The translations under genes were made by a program, and so were the position numbers. 64,000 nucleotides of DNA from Corynebacterium parakroppenstedtii (GTDB lineage Bacteria > Actinomycetota > Actinomycetes > Mycobacteriales > Mycobacteriaceae): assembly GCF_019754935.1 (NCBI RefSeq), contig NZ_JAGSOA010000002.1, positions 62,001 to 126,000 on the forward strand, given 5' to 3'. Each line of letters starts with the position of its first letter. The stretch's first letter is position 1. This document shows positions 1 through 8,024 of the stretch, one piece after another. The notes beneath the pieces are model-generated. The model was not told where the DNA came from. It searched no databases and saw only the letters and a program-made list of their open reading frames with translations.

Positions 1-218
<218 letters not shown>

Positions 219-231
219 GGCGCACGGGCAT

Positions 232-783
232 CTAAAGGCGCTTGTTCTGGTAAAAATAAGCGCCTGCCCAGCGATCAAGGAATGATCGGCTGTTTTTATC
301 TCGGTAAATAGAAATTGCTAGTGCAGTAATCCATATCCATAGAAGTGGTTCTAGCTCTACACTCCAGCTACCGATATGGAGATGGGGATAATTATCCACG
401 CCGACGATAGCCGGCCCGAATGCTAGCCAGTAGAAGTTTCGTTTTATTGCCCCGGCGTAGCTTAGTCGGTCGCCCGCTTCGGTGGTGACTTTGAGGCCGA
501 CGACAGCCTTTCCAAAGGTTCCTTCGGCATGAGCATCCATGAGGAATCTGTATAGGAAGAATAAAATGCCCGCTATTGATGATCCTATCCAGAATTGCGC
601 AGTTTTATCCGCCACTATCTGGTTGATACCCCACTGCACAAGGAGCATCGCGATTGAAAAGAAGAATGCGTCGAAGAAGTAGCCGAAGCCACGGTTGATT
701 ACACCTGCCAGGGCTGGACGGAGCCCAGCGGTCTCAGGTGGTTTGGAATCTGTCGACTCGTGGGAAGGCATCGTCGTACTCAT
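232..783 (-). CDS. RDD family membrane protein
   Basis: A 183-residue integral membrane protein of the RDD family, whose transport or stress roles are poorly defined. After a polar N-terminus comes GVINRGFGYFFDAFFF, with the R and D of the first RDD helix. Later come GTFGKAVVGLKV, the family turn after the second helix, and a last hydrophobic segment followed by SRSFLDRWAGAYF. The open frame extends upstream to a GTG at 852, but the added residues are unlike the family, so the ATG at 783 is chosen; the ribosome site is weak. It converges on the thiolase and diverges from the citE-like gene. Confidence 0.8.
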   Translation of the reverse strand: MSTTMPSHESTDSKPPETAGLRPALAGVINRGFGYFFDAFFFSIAMLLVQWGINQIVADKTAQFWIGSSIAGILFFLYRFLMDAHAEGTFGKAVVGLKVTTEAGDRLSYAGAIKRNFYWLAFGPAIVGVDNYPHLHIGSWSVELEPLLWIWITALAISIYRDKNSRSFLDRWAGAYFYQNKRL

Positions 784-918
784 CTCGTCGTGTATGGCGA
801 TTCTGAATCGGGAACATGGGCAGTTCTGTACGCGGAGGGGACTCTCAATCACAGGTGCGGGCTATAAAACTTGGCGATAAGTCTAGCTAAATAGTAGGTA
901 CGGGACCAGGGTTGTCAC

Positions 919-924
919 TAGCAT
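919..924 (+). promoter_or_regulatory. -10 hexamer TAGCAT, possible leaderless start
   Basis: TAGCAT lies 8 bases before the ATG of the citE-like gene, and no Shine-Dalgarno sequence is seen. This fits transcription starting at or near the start codon. No clear -35 was identified. Confidence 0.35.
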
Positions 925-932
925 AATGAGCT

Positions 933-1853
933 ATGACGCAGACTAATCAGAGCGCTTCCGCAGGAGGAACCACCAGCGTAGGTCACGCTTCACCCCATCG
1001 ACGGTGGACCCCGGCAGGGCCGGCCATTCTTTTCGCACCCGCCGACCGTCCTGAGCGGTTCGCCAAGGCAGCGGCGCGCTCTGACGTCGTCATCCTCGAT
1101 CTCGAGGATGGTGCCGGGCGTGATTCATTCGACGAAGCCCGCACCAACATCGTGAACAGTGATCTTGATCCAGCGACGACGATCGTCCGCGTCCACTCTG
1201 CCGATTCGGAACTTTTCGACGGTGACATCGACATGGTGACGAAGACGCCGTACACCACCGTGATGGTTCCTAAGGTTGACCAGCCGTTGCCGGATACGCT
1301 GGCAGATTACGACGTGATCGCGATGCTGGAGTCCCCGTCGGGAATTATGAATGCACGCGACATTGCCCATCAAGAGTTCGTCGTCGGGTTGCTGTGGGGG
1401 GCGGAGGATTTCACGGCGTCGCTCGGCGGTGTGTACAGCCGGCTGCAGCGGGACGAACGAGGGTGGGACTCTGACCGTGGTTCAGCCGAGGGCCCGTACC
1501 GAACGACGGTGAATTACCTGCGCACCCAGACGTTGTTGCACGCCGCGGAGGCGGGAATTGTTGCTCTTGATGCTGTGTTTGCTGACATTCACGACGCCGA
1601 CGGGTTACGTGATGAAGCGCTCGACGCTGCTCGGATCGGGTTCGCCGCGACGGCGTGTATCCACCCGGCCCAGGTTCCCGTGATTCGTGACGCGTATCGG
1701 CCGAGCGAGGAGCAGGTGAAAATGGCTCGACGGATTGTCCGCGAGTCTGCCGACCATCCGGGTGCATTAAACATCGACGGGAAAATGGTCGACGCGCCGC
1801 TGTTTCGGCAGGCAGAAGTGCTGGCAGCTCGGGCAGATGCGCTAGGTATGTGA
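933..1853 (+). CDS. HpcH/HpaI aldolase/citrate lyase family protein (CitE-like)
   Basis: A 306-residue CitE-like lyase. It has VVILDLEDG (metal/substrate strand), RVHS with the family arginine, MLESPSG with the Mg-binding glutamate, GAEDFTASLGG with the second metal-binding acid, and CIHPAQV near the end. It acts without the other citrate lyase subunits, as stand-alone actinobacterial CitE proteins do. These cleave 3-hydroxyacyl-CoA thioesters such as citramalyl- or malyl-CoA; the exact substrate is not visible. The first ~25 residues are polar and probably disordered. No second lyase subunit is nearby. The gene converges on the AEC transporter gene. Confidence 0.85.
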   Translation: MTQTNQSASAGGTTSVGHASPHRRWTPAGPAILFAPADRPERFAKAAARSDVVILDLEDGAGRDSFDEARTNIVNSDLDPATTIVRVHSADSELFDGDIDMVTKTPYTTVMVPKVDQPLPDTLADYDVIAMLESPSGIMNARDIAHQEFVVGLLWGAEDFTASLGGVYSRLQRDERGWDSDRGSAEGPYRTTVNYLRTQTLLHAAEAGIVALDAVFADIHDADGLRDEALDAARIGFAATACIHPAQVPVIRDAYRPSEEQVKMARRIVRESADHPGALNIDGKMVDAPLFRQAEVLAARADALGM

Positions 1854-1912
1854 GGTTTTGTTCCGCGCCGGGCTGTGACCGATCAGTGGCCAGCCAGTGC
1901 GCTCCTAACGGG

Positions 1913-2875
1913 TTACGTAAACACCAGGGCGAGCAGCATAATCATGACAAACGATGCGGCTGTGGTGATCACCCCTGCGTCCCGTGCAAGGGTCAAACCC
2001 CGCCCGTATCGGGTGGCGTAGGTGTACACATTCTGTGCCGTCGGTAGAGTTGCGACGACGCAGGCAGCGAACAACGCGTGTCCCGTCATCCCGAAAACAA
2101 AGTGTGCGATAAGGAAAGCCGCCAAAGGCTGACCGAGAATTTTTGTGGCGGACGCGACGCCAACCTCGAGTCGTGGGGACGTCGAGGGATCAAGTACTTT
2201 CTGCCCCGCGAGCGACATCCCGAACGCGATGAGCGCCACCGGGACAGCTGACTGCCCGATGAGATGAACCGGTTCGACAAGGGGGTGGGGTACTGACACC
2301 CCAGCATGGGCGTGAAGGATCGATATCACGAGCCCCGTCAGCGCTCCGAGCAGCATCGGATTCTTAAACGGGGTGATGAACAAACTCCGCGTGTTGACTC
2401 GCCCAGCTCGGCCATCCGCGTGTGCTTCCTTGGCGGTGACAACGTCGAGAATGGCGAGGACGATGGGCCCGTAGAACGCTATTTGGAACAAAAGCGTCGG
2501 CACGACCACTGTGCTATCGCCGACGACGTGGGCGGCGACGGGTATCCCCAAGTTAGAGGCGTTGCAGTAGGAGCTGGCCAAGCCGCCGACCGCGGACTCG
2601 TGAATGGGGCGGTGGAGGGCGGTTCGCGCCCATAGGAAGTAGATCAGCCCGATCGTTAGTGCGGAGCCGCTGGCGACCGCTAGTTGTGGGCCGAGGACGT
2701 CGAGTGGGTCGGTGACGTAGAGCTTGTCCAGGAGGAGTGCCGGTGTCGCCAGGAAGTACACGTACATCTGGAGCGTGAATTGCGCGTGCTTGCCCAGGAG
2801 ATTGGCTTTGCCAACGAAGAATCCTATTGCGATGACGATGGCGATGGTTGCGAAGCCGGATAGTACTTGGGGCAC
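1913..2875 (-). CDS. AEC family transporter (auxin efflux carrier type)
   Basis: A 320-residue protein with about ten hydrophobic segments in two halves. It shows the features of AEC permeases: an N-terminal GFATIAIVIAIGFFVGK helix, SYCNASNLGIPVAA (the N...GxP membrane break) and VALIAFGMSLAGQ in the second half. AEC proteins export or exchange small organic acids such as malate or malonate. The CitE-like lyase converging from the other side makes a dicarboxylate or CoA-ester-related substrate an attractive guess, but this is inference only. The start codon is GTG at 2873-2875. Confidence 0.85.
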   Translation of the reverse strand: MPQVLSGFATIAIVIAIGFFVGKANLLGKHAQFTLQMYVYFLATPALLLDKLYVTDPLDVLGPQLAVASGSALTIGLIYFLWARTALHRPIHESAVGGLASSYCNASNLGIPVAAHVVGDSTVVVPTLLFQIAFYGPIVLAILDVVTAKEAHADGRAGRVNTRSLFITPFKNPMLLGALTGLVISILHAHAGVSVPHPLVEPVHLIGQSAVPVALIAFGMSLAGQKVLDPSTSPRLEVGVASATKILGQPLAAFLIAHFVFGMTGHALFAACVVATLPTAQNVYTYATRYGRGLTLARDAGVITTAASFVMIMLLALVFT

Positions 2876-2902
2876 GTGCGGAGCCTCACTCCCTGGTGGA
2901 TA

Positions 2903-2939
2903 AGCGAAAACCGCTCCTCGGTAGTTGACCGGGAGCGGT
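2903..2939 (-). terminator. rho-independent terminator after the rpsR operon
   Basis: An 8-bp stem ACCGCTCC/GGAGCGGT extended by CGGT/ACCG around a short loop. On the minus strand it is followed by TTTTC. It lies about 145 bases past the rpsR stop and before the AEC gene, so it probably ends the rpmB-rpmG-rpsN-rpsR transcript. Confidence 0.7.
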
Positions 2940-3082
2940 GAATGTCGAAACCTGCTGTTATCGCTTCCAAATGTTCACGCCGTTGGCCTTCGACGGACCG
3001 ATGGACCCTCGAGGCACCACTAGGTTCTTACCTGCAGCGCTGATCCCGGGAAAGTACCCAAGACCAGGTGCTCAGGGGCGAC

Positions 3083-3331
3083 TTAGCGGCTGGTGAACGG
3101 GAGGAGAGCCATTTCGCGTGCGTTCTTGACGGCAGTTGCCACCTGACGCTGCTGCTGCGGGGTCAGGCCGGTAACGCGACGCGACCGGATCTTGCCACGC
3201 TCAGAAATGAACGTACGCAGGGTTTCGATGTCCTTGTAGTCGACGGCCTCGATGCCGCGAGCTTTCAAGGGGTTCTTCTTGGGACGGCGGGTTGGTTCAA
3301 CCCGGACCTTTTTAGAGTTGTTGCGCTTCAT
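3083..3331 (-). CDS. rpsR: 30S ribosomal protein bS18, cysteine-free form
   Basis: An 82-residue S18 with the family core [18 protein letters not shown] and [20 protein letters not shown]. It has no cysteine, as in the zinc-independent C-minus type. The ATG at 3331 is chosen because a GGAG site stands 7 bases upstream; a GTG 15 bases earlier would place the ribosome site inside the gene. The gene is the last of a four-gene unit, and its ribosome site lies at the stop of rpsN, suggesting translational coupling. S18 sits on the 30S platform. Confidence 0.95.
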   Translation of the reverse strand: MKRNNSKKVRVEPTRRPKKNPLKARGIEAVDYKDIETLRTFISERGKIRSRRVTGLTPQQQRQVATAVKNAREMALLPFTSR

Positions 3332-3342
3332 ACTGCTACTCC

Positions 3343-3648
3343 TCACCAGCTGGACTTGCGGACACCTGGGAGCTCACCGCGGTGTGCCATTTCACGAACG
3401 CGAACACGGGACAGGCCGAACTTGCGCAGGTAGCCACGGGGGCGACCATCAGCAGAGTCACGGTTACGAACCCTCACCGGGGAAGCGTCGCGGGGCTGGC
3501 GGTTCAGCTCGTACTGAGCCTCCATGCGGTCTTCGTCAGGGGTGGCCGGGTTCTTGATGATGGCCTTGAGTTCCTGACGACGCTGAGCGTAGCGTGCAAC
3601 GATTTCTTTGCGCTGCTCGTTCTTCGCAATCTTAGATTTCTTAGCCAT
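3343..3648 (-). CDS. rpsN: 30S ribosomal protein uS14, zinc-independent long form
   Basis: A 101-residue S14 of the long C-minus class. It begins [20 protein letters not shown] and ends with [28 protein letters not shown]. There is no CxxC pair, so no zinc is bound, unlike the 61-residue zinc form. Such paralogues replace zinc-binding S14 when zinc is scarce in many actinobacteria. The gene starts 2 bases after the rpmG stop, and its GAGGAG site lies inside the rpmG end, so the two are coupled. Confidence 0.97.
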   Translation of the reverse strand: MAKKSKIAKNEQRKEIVARYAQRRQELKAIIKNPATPDEDRMEAQYELNRQPRDASPVRVRNRDSADGRPRGYLRKFGLSRVRVREMAHRGELPGVRKSSW

Positions 3649-3650
3649 TC

Positions 3651-3815
3651 TTAGCGCTCCTCGCGGAATTCAACATGCTTGCGCGCGATCGGATCGAACT
3701 TCTTCAAGGTGATGCGATCCGGGTTATTGCGCTTGTTCTTGCGGGTGACGTACGTGTAGCCGGTGCCCGCAGTGGACTTCAGCTTGATGATTGGGCGAAT
3801 GTCATTTCGTGCCAT
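3651..3815 (-). CDS. rpmG: 50S ribosomal protein bL33, cysteine-free form
   Basis: A 54-residue L33 beginning [20 protein letters not shown] and containing the family stretch [19 protein letters not shown]. The two CxxC motifs of the zinc form are absent. The ATG overlaps the stop of rpmB as TAATG, a tight coupling. It is part of the zinc-ligand-free ribosomal set. Confidence 0.96.
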   Translation of the reverse strand: MARNDIRPIIKLKSTAGTGYTYVTRKNKRNNPDRITLKKFDPIARKHVEFREER

Positions 3816-4051
3816 TAAATCTTCTCCCCACGTGCGCGGAGCTTCGCCACGACGGATTCGATTCCGTAGCGGTCGATGGTTTTCAGGCCCTTGGTGGACA
3901 CGTTCAACGTGATCGTGCGTCCTTCAGAGGGCAAGTAGAATGAACGACGCTGGATATTCGGGTTCCAGCGACGGTTCGTGCGGCGGTGCGAGTGCGAGAC
4001 GGACTTACCGAAGCTCGGTTTCCGTCCCGTGACTTGGCAATATGCCGACAT
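3815..4051 (-). CDS. rpmB: 50S ribosomal protein bL28, C-minus form
   Basis: A 78-residue L28 starting [20 protein letters not shown]. The first family motif is kept but only one of the usual two cysteines is present, as in zinc-independent L28. The ATG at 4051 has AAGGAG 7 bases upstream; the frame extends to 4093 without family similarity. It is the first gene of the minus-strand unit rpmB-rpmG-rpsN-rpsR, facing rpmE2-rpmF across about 575 bases. Confidence 0.95.
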   Translation of the reverse strand: MSAYCQVTGRKPSFGKSVSHSHRRTNRRWNPNIQRRSFYLPSEGRTITLNVSTKGLKTIDRYGIESVVAKLRARGEKI

Positions 4052-4111
4052 GGGCTTCTCCTTCCGCCCACCATGGGATCTGCAAAGCACCAACCGTTTT
4101 CCTTCGACGGG

Positions 4112-4127
4112 GGAAATACATTTTCTT
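4112..4127. promoter_or_regulatory. AT-rich palindrome resembling a Zur box
   Basis: An imperfect inverted repeat (GAAA-N5-TTTC, read GAAAATGTATTTC on the minus strand) about 62-75 bases before rpmB. In corynebacteria and mycobacteria, zinc-independent r-protein operons are often repressed by Zur through AT-rich palindromes at this position. The resemblance is by eye only. Confidence 0.35.
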
Positions 4128-4233
4128 CGACACTAAAAATGCAGGTTAAAGCGCTAAGATGCCTAGCTAGTGGGCGATGACGTTTGCTTTTCGACAACAG
4201 CGTCTTGACACCTTACCGTCCTCGGCAAGGATT

Positions 4234-4247
4234 CCCAAATCTTTGGG
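4234..4247. promoter_or_regulatory. perfect 6-bp inverted repeat CCCAAA-TC-TTTGGG
   Basis: A short exact palindrome near the middle of the divergent rpmB/rpmE2 gap, 26 bases upstream of the predicted -35 of the rpmE2 promoter. It could be an operator. It has no T-run and is too short for a convincing terminator. No known regulator is matched. Confidence 0.25.
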
Positions 4248-4272
4248 CCTTTACGCGCTGGTTAGCGCCAAT

Positions 4273-4301
4273 TTCATAGTTAAGGGCTGATTCTGTATGA
4301 T
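4273..4301 (+). promoter_or_regulatory. predicted promoter of rpmE2-rpmF
   Basis: TTCATA and TATGAT separated by exactly 17 bases. The -10 is near consensus and the -35 is weak. A start just downstream would give rpmE2 a leader of roughly 320 bases, unusually long, and the structured element at 4496-4569 would lie inside it. Confidence 0.45.
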
Positions 4302-4495
4302 GGGCCGATGCATGTGCGCCGGAGGCGTGTCGCACTGTTACCCTCTTCCCCTTCACGGGTCGTTTATGCCTGTCAATGGTCGTCGTTGATGGTAGGACAG
4401 TCCCGTGGGTCGGCTGATATCCAGGCGCGGTTATCCATCATTTTTATGGTTAGGTACGAGGACTCAGTGCGCGACCGGTGCAAGGTGCTGAGCCA

Positions 4496-4569
4496 GCTTC
4501 ATTCGCTACGCGTGTCGCGATAGGCCGCCGCTCCACCGTCAAGGCGGTCGGACGATGCCGTTATGAAGC
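4496..4569 (+). ncRNA. candidate structured leader (r-protein L31 leader type)
   Basis: A possible three-way junction in the rpmE2 leader. P1 is a perfect 7-bp helix GCTTCAT/ATGAAGC (4496-4502 with 4563-4569). P2 is TCGC/GCGA (4503-4506 with 4517-4520). P3 is a 7-bp helix with one G-U pair (4523-4529 with 4543-4549). Ribosomal leaders for L31 are known in actinobacteria, including a Corynebacteriaceae class, and act by binding the protein product. Assignment to that class is from position and fold only; no covariance model was run. Confidence 0.45.
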
Positions 4570-4627
4570 AAGTCAGCACAAGCAGCACGCCAGACTAGCA
4601 TTGTCCATGTTCTGTTAAAGGATAACG

Positions 4628-4891
4628 ATGAAGAAGAATATTCACCCGGATTATCACCCGGTTGTCTTCAAGGATGCCAGCACCGGCCACCAGTTCTTGA
4701 CTCGGTCCACTGCGACGTCAGATCGGACTGTGGAATGGGAAGATGGCAACGAATACCCGCTGATCGTCGTCGACGTCACCAGCGAGTCTCACCCCTTCTG
4801 GACGGGTGCACAGCGTGTGATGGACACCGCTGGTCGTGTCGAGAAGTTCCAGCGTCGTTACGGCAACCGCCTGCGTCGCGCGAAGAAGTAA
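4628..4891 (+). CDS. rpmE2: 50S ribosomal protein bL31 type B
   Basis: An 87-residue type B L31: [20 protein letters not shown], then SESHPFWTG and [11 protein letters not shown]. The zinc CxxC of type A is absent. AAAGGA stands 7 bases before the ATG. It is the first gene of the plus-strand pair with rpmF (89 bases apart), divergent from the other zinc-free r-protein genes. Type B L31 replaces the zinc form during zinc limitation. Confidence 0.96.
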   Translation: MKKNIHPDYHPVVFKDASTGHQFLTRSTATSDRTVEWEDGNEYPLIVVDVTSESHPFWTGAQRVMDTAGRVEKFQRRYGNRLRRAKK

Positions 4892-4980
4892 GACGTCAAT
4901 CCGTCACCATTCATTTTCACTATTTTCACAGTGATCATGCCTAGCTCGCGATGTGTTTGAGCAAGGCTTAGGAGGAAACC

Positions 4981-5148
4981 ATGGCAGTACCGAAGCGACG
5001 TATGTCTCGCGCCAACACTCACACCCGTCGGTCCCAGTGGAAGGCCAACAACGCGCCTCTGCAGGAGGTTCGGGTTAACGGCAACACCACGCGGTTGCCG
5101 CGCCGGTTGGTCAAGGCCGCTCAGCTCGGCCTGGTTGAGACTGACTAG
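4981..5148 (+). CDS. rpmF: 50S ribosomal protein bL32, cysteine-free form
   Basis: A 55-residue L32 beginning [20 protein letters not shown]. The terminal zinc-binding cysteines of the C-plus form are absent. TTAGGAGG lies a few bases before the ATG. The gene is followed at once by a strong terminator. In M. tuberculosis and C. glutamicum the next genes are a two-component system and then htrA/pepD; here htrA follows directly. Confidence 0.96.
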   Translation: MAVPKRRMSRANTHTRRSQWKANNAPLQEVRVNGNTTRLPRRLVKAAQLGLVETD

Positions 5149-5165
5149 TAGTAACAACCTCATGT

Positions 5166-5206
5166 CCCGTGATTGGAGCTTCGGTTCCATCACGGGATTT
5201 TTATTA
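5166..5206 (+). terminator. rho-independent terminator after rpmF
   Basis: CCCGTGA/TCACGGG and TGGA/TCCA arms close on a C-TTCG-G tetraloop, followed by a T-rich tail ATTTTTATT. It ends the rpmE2-rpmF transcript before htrA. Confidence 0.9.
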
Positions 5207-5283
5207 GGGGCGCTGAGGGTTCACAGCCAAATTTCAGGTGACTCAAAGCGCGCGACGTGCATAGTGAGCAAGAGTGATAAACC

Positions 5284-6696
5284 ATGAGCGACGAAAATCA
5301 GCGATCCGCATGGGAGATCGATCCATCCTCCGACGATTCATCTAGCAACAACTCCGTTCATCATGATCGTGAACACGAGATTCACGCTCCACGAAGCGAT
5401 CGAGAATCTTCTTTTGAGAGCACCCAAACCGGGTTCTCGTCAACCCCCTCAGCTCATGCCACAGGCTCTGACCAGTTCGGGATGCCTGGTCAGCCTTCAG
5501 GCTCGAATCAATTCGTAGATCCCAACCAGTCTGCAGGTTTTGGGCAGCCCACCGGAGTGATGCAAGCTCCACGACAATCGCCGCAAAAGACTAAGCGCTT
5601 TAGTACGCCAGCGGTGGCGGCTTTAATTCTCGCTGCTGCGGTCGCGTCGGGAGCGGTGACGGGTGCGGTGGTGAGCAATCGGGATTCGGGCTCATCGTCT
5701 GACAATTCGTCGGCAGTATCCGCGTTGAAAGCGTCGCCGGCCAAGACGAAGAACGTCGACACTAATGGTTCTGTGCAATCAGTTGCTCAGAAAGTCTTGC
5801 CTTCTGTGGTTTCTATTACTGTCGAAGCCGGCAATTCGGGGGATACGGGCTCGGGCTCAATCATTAGCGAAGATGGAACGATCATAACGAATAACCACGT
5901 TATTGCTGGTGCAGCTAATGGTGGAAAGATTTCCGTGACATTAAATGACGGAACGACGTACCCCGCGGATATTGTTGCGCGTGACCCCGAAACCGATATC
6001 GCGGTCATTAAAGCTCAGGGGGCGTCGGGCTTGACCCCGATTTCTTTGGGGGATTCGTCCAAGCTTGAGGTTGGGCAGGAAGTCGTTGCTGTTGGTTCTC
6101 CCTTGGGGCTGGATGCCACGGTGACCAGCGGCATTATTTCCGCTCAAAATCGCCCGGTGCAGGCGTCCTCAGAGTCTTCTGACCAGTCCACTCTTATCGA
6201 CGCCATTCAGACGGACGCTGCGATTAACCCCGGTAACTCCGGTGGTGCCCTCGTCGATATGGATGGAAACCTTATCGGCATCCCGTCGGTGATCGCGTCG
6301 CTCGGCTCGAGCTCTATGTCTCAGGGGTCCGGTTCAATTGGTTTGGGCTTCGCTATCCCCATTAACCAGGCGCGTGACATTGCTGAGCAACTTATTAAGA
6401 ACGGTAAAGTTCAGCACCCTGTTATTGGCGTTCAAGTTGCTAAGGAATCCACAGCGCATGGGGCTGTCATCGTTGATGTGCCCAGTGATAGCGACGCCGC
6501 CAAAGCAGGTCTGAAACGGGGTGACGTCGTTACTAAAGTTGACGGCCGAACGATTGATTCAGGGTTATCTCTGATTGCGGCGATTCGCTCGCATAAAGTG
6601 GGCGATACGGTCAAGATGGAAGTGACTAATCAGGACGGGAAAGACGCCCGAGAAATCACCATGACCCTGAGTTCGCAAGAGACTTCAGGGGAATAA
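5284..6696 (+). CDS. membrane-anchored HtrA-type serine protease with PDZ domain
   Basis: A 470-residue DegP/HtrA protease, orthologous in position to mycobacterial pepD. Residues 1-107 are polar, Ser/Gln-rich and probably cytoplasmic and disordered. A single membrane helix spans about 108-131, and the protease domain is outside the membrane. The catalytic triad is His205 (TNNHV), Asp238 (ETDIAVIK) and Ser319 (NPGNSGGAL). A PDZ domain occupies about 380-462 (HPVIGVQVA, AGLKRGDVV). It degrades or refolds damaged envelope proteins. It lies upstream of the moaB-like gene as in related genomes, but the MprAB-like regulators that normally precede it are missing. Confidence 0.93.
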   Translation: MSDENQRSAWEIDPSSDDSSSNNSVHHDREHEIHAPRSDRESSFESTQTGFSSTPSAHATGSDQFGMPGQPSGSNQFVDPNQSAGFGQPTGVMQAPRQSPQKTKRFSTPAVAALILAAAVASGAVTGAVVSNRDSGSSSDNSSAVSALKASPAKTKNVDTNGSVQSVAQKVLPSVVSITVEAGNSGDTGSGSIISEDGTIITNNHVIAGAANGGKISVTLNDGTTYPADIVARDPETDIAVIKAQGASGLTPISLGDSSKLEVGQEVVAVGSPLGLDATVTSGIISAQNRPVQASSESSDQSTLIDAIQTDAAINPGNSGGALVDMDGNLIGIPSVIASLGSSSMSQGSGSIGLGFAIPINQARDIAEQLIKNGKVQHPVIGVQVAKESTAHGAVIVDVPSDSDAAKAGLKRGDVVTKVDGRTIDSGLSLIAAIRSHKVGDTVKMEVTNQDGKDAREITMTLSSQETSGE

Positions 6697-6936
6697 AAGC
6701 GCTGCTCAGTCACTATCGCGTCTGGTCTTGATGATGGCTGGGCACTCCCCATATGGGGCTTCTATTGACTAGGTGCCAGGTAGCTGGTGAAGTGTAAGGA
6801 AAATAGTTTTATTGCCCCGCGCTTCACCGTCGGAACTTAAAGTTAATAGCAAGGTGATCAGTTCAATCCTCTAACCCGGTAACCGGTGACGTTTTCCCCG
6901 TAGAAGTCTTTATCCCGTAGAAAAGGAGACAATCCA

Positions 6937-7635
6937 ATGAGTGACAATGAGCCCTTTGATTCCATCGATCCAGCGGAGTTGGCTCGGAGCTCATCGGATG
7001 CCCGGGAAATGCCGGAATCACTGCGTGGTATTGACCACGCGAAAGTTGATCGGCTTGGCGAGGTTATCGTCGAACCCGATGACGCAATGCTGATGGATCT
7101 TGAGCGTGCCGAGGAAGCTGCCCATGCGTCATTTGCAGAAAGAGCCCATGACCAGGGCGAACAGGTTCCCCGAGCCTTAGTCATTATTGTCGACGATAAC
7201 GCAGGCGAGAAGTCCGATCGCATCGGCTCCTTGGTTGCCGAGTTGCTAGCGGAGGACCACTTCGGCGTGGACGCGGTCGTGCGTGTTGCTAGCCGGAAAT
7301 CGAAGGTCCGCGGTGCGCTGGAAACTGCCGTAGTCGGCGGCGTTGATCTCGCCGTAACTATCGGTGGCGTGGGCGTCGGGCCGAGAGATAAAACCCCGGA
7401 GGCCACCAAGGCGGTGTTGGACCGGCGTATTCCAGGTATTGCTCAGGCTTTGCGTTCATCGGGGTTGGCCTGCGGGGCTACCGACGCTGGATTGTCTCGC
7501 GGGATTGCTGGCATTTCAGGCTCGACCGTTGTGGTGAATTTGGCCTCGTCACGTGCTGCGATCCGGGATGGCATGGCCACGCTGACGCCCCTGGTGCGAT
7601 ACGTCATTAACGATATGGACCGCTGGAATCAGTAG
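6937..7635 (+). CDS. MoaB/Mog family molybdopterin-binding protein
   Basis: A 232-residue protein with a polar ~70-residue extension before a MoaB/Mog fold: ALVIIVDDNAGEKSDRIG, then TIGGVGVGPRDKTPEA, the nucleotide/pterin-binding motif, and SRGIAGISGSTVVVNLASSR. Members adenylylate molybdopterin before metal insertion. The usual TTGGTG reads TIGGVG, so activity is not certain. AAAGGAGA precedes the ATG. It follows htrA by 240 bases and precedes a small hypothetical gene by 9, a pattern shared with mycobacterial pepD-moaB2. Confidence 0.85.
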   Translation: MSDNEPFDSIDPAELARSSSDAREMPESLRGIDHAKVDRLGEVIVEPDDAMLMDLERAEEAAHASFAERAHDQGEQVPRALVIIVDDNAGEKSDRIGSLVAELLAEDHFGVDAVVRVASRKSKVRGALETAVVGGVDLAVTIGGVGVGPRDKTPEATKAVLDRRIPGIAQALRSSGLACGATDAGLSRGIAGISGSTVVVNLASSRAAIRDGMATLTPLVRYVINDMDRWNQ

Positions 7636-7644
7636 GGGCTTCCG

Positions 7645-7989
7645 ATGAATCATTCTCGGCGTCAACGTCGGCACGCGCGACGTGTGTCGGATACTGATTA
7701 TGACCGCTCGGGCGAATCCGCATTGGCCAGTGTTGTCGACGCCGTTCGCGTGATGGAGGATCAACCGCGCCGGGGGCTTAACGATGATCGCATGGCTGAC
7801 TTGACGCCTGACGATGAGAACGACGGAGCCGCCCCTGGCGATGGGGACGTCGGTGCTGGTGACGGGCGATCCAGTCGTGATAGTGAGTTCAATGGCGGCT
7901 CCGATACTGCGTATGGATCCGAGGACCGTGATGTGGGGGCGATGTCCCGTCAGGAGTGGCAGGAAAATCGGCCGCCACATTGGGGCTAA
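7645..7989 (+). CDS. small acidic hypothetical protein
   Basis: A 114-residue protein with no fold I recognise. The first 12 residues are basic (MNHSRRQRRHARR). The middle is very rich in Asp, Gly and Ser and probably disordered. The end, MSRQEWQENRPPHWG, is hydrophobic-aromatic and looks like a conserved docking tail. It starts 9 bases after the moaB-like stop, so it is probably co-transcribed. It converges on mscL. Confidence 0.6.
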   Translation: MNHSRRQRRHARRVSDTDYDRSGESALASVVDAVRVMEDQPRRGLNDDRMADLTPDDENDGAAPGDGDVGAGDGRSSRDSEFNGGSDTAYGSEDRDVGAMSRQEWQENRPPHWG

Positions 7990-8024
7990 GTGACGCCCCG
8001 GGCTGGGGCTATCCCGCGCAGTAA

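Noticed and set aside
4308..4523. 71-aa ORF in the rpmB-rpmE2 gap
   Set aside because: Basic, low-complexity translation with no family similarity and no ribosome site. It runs through the predicted structured L31 leader, which better explains the region.
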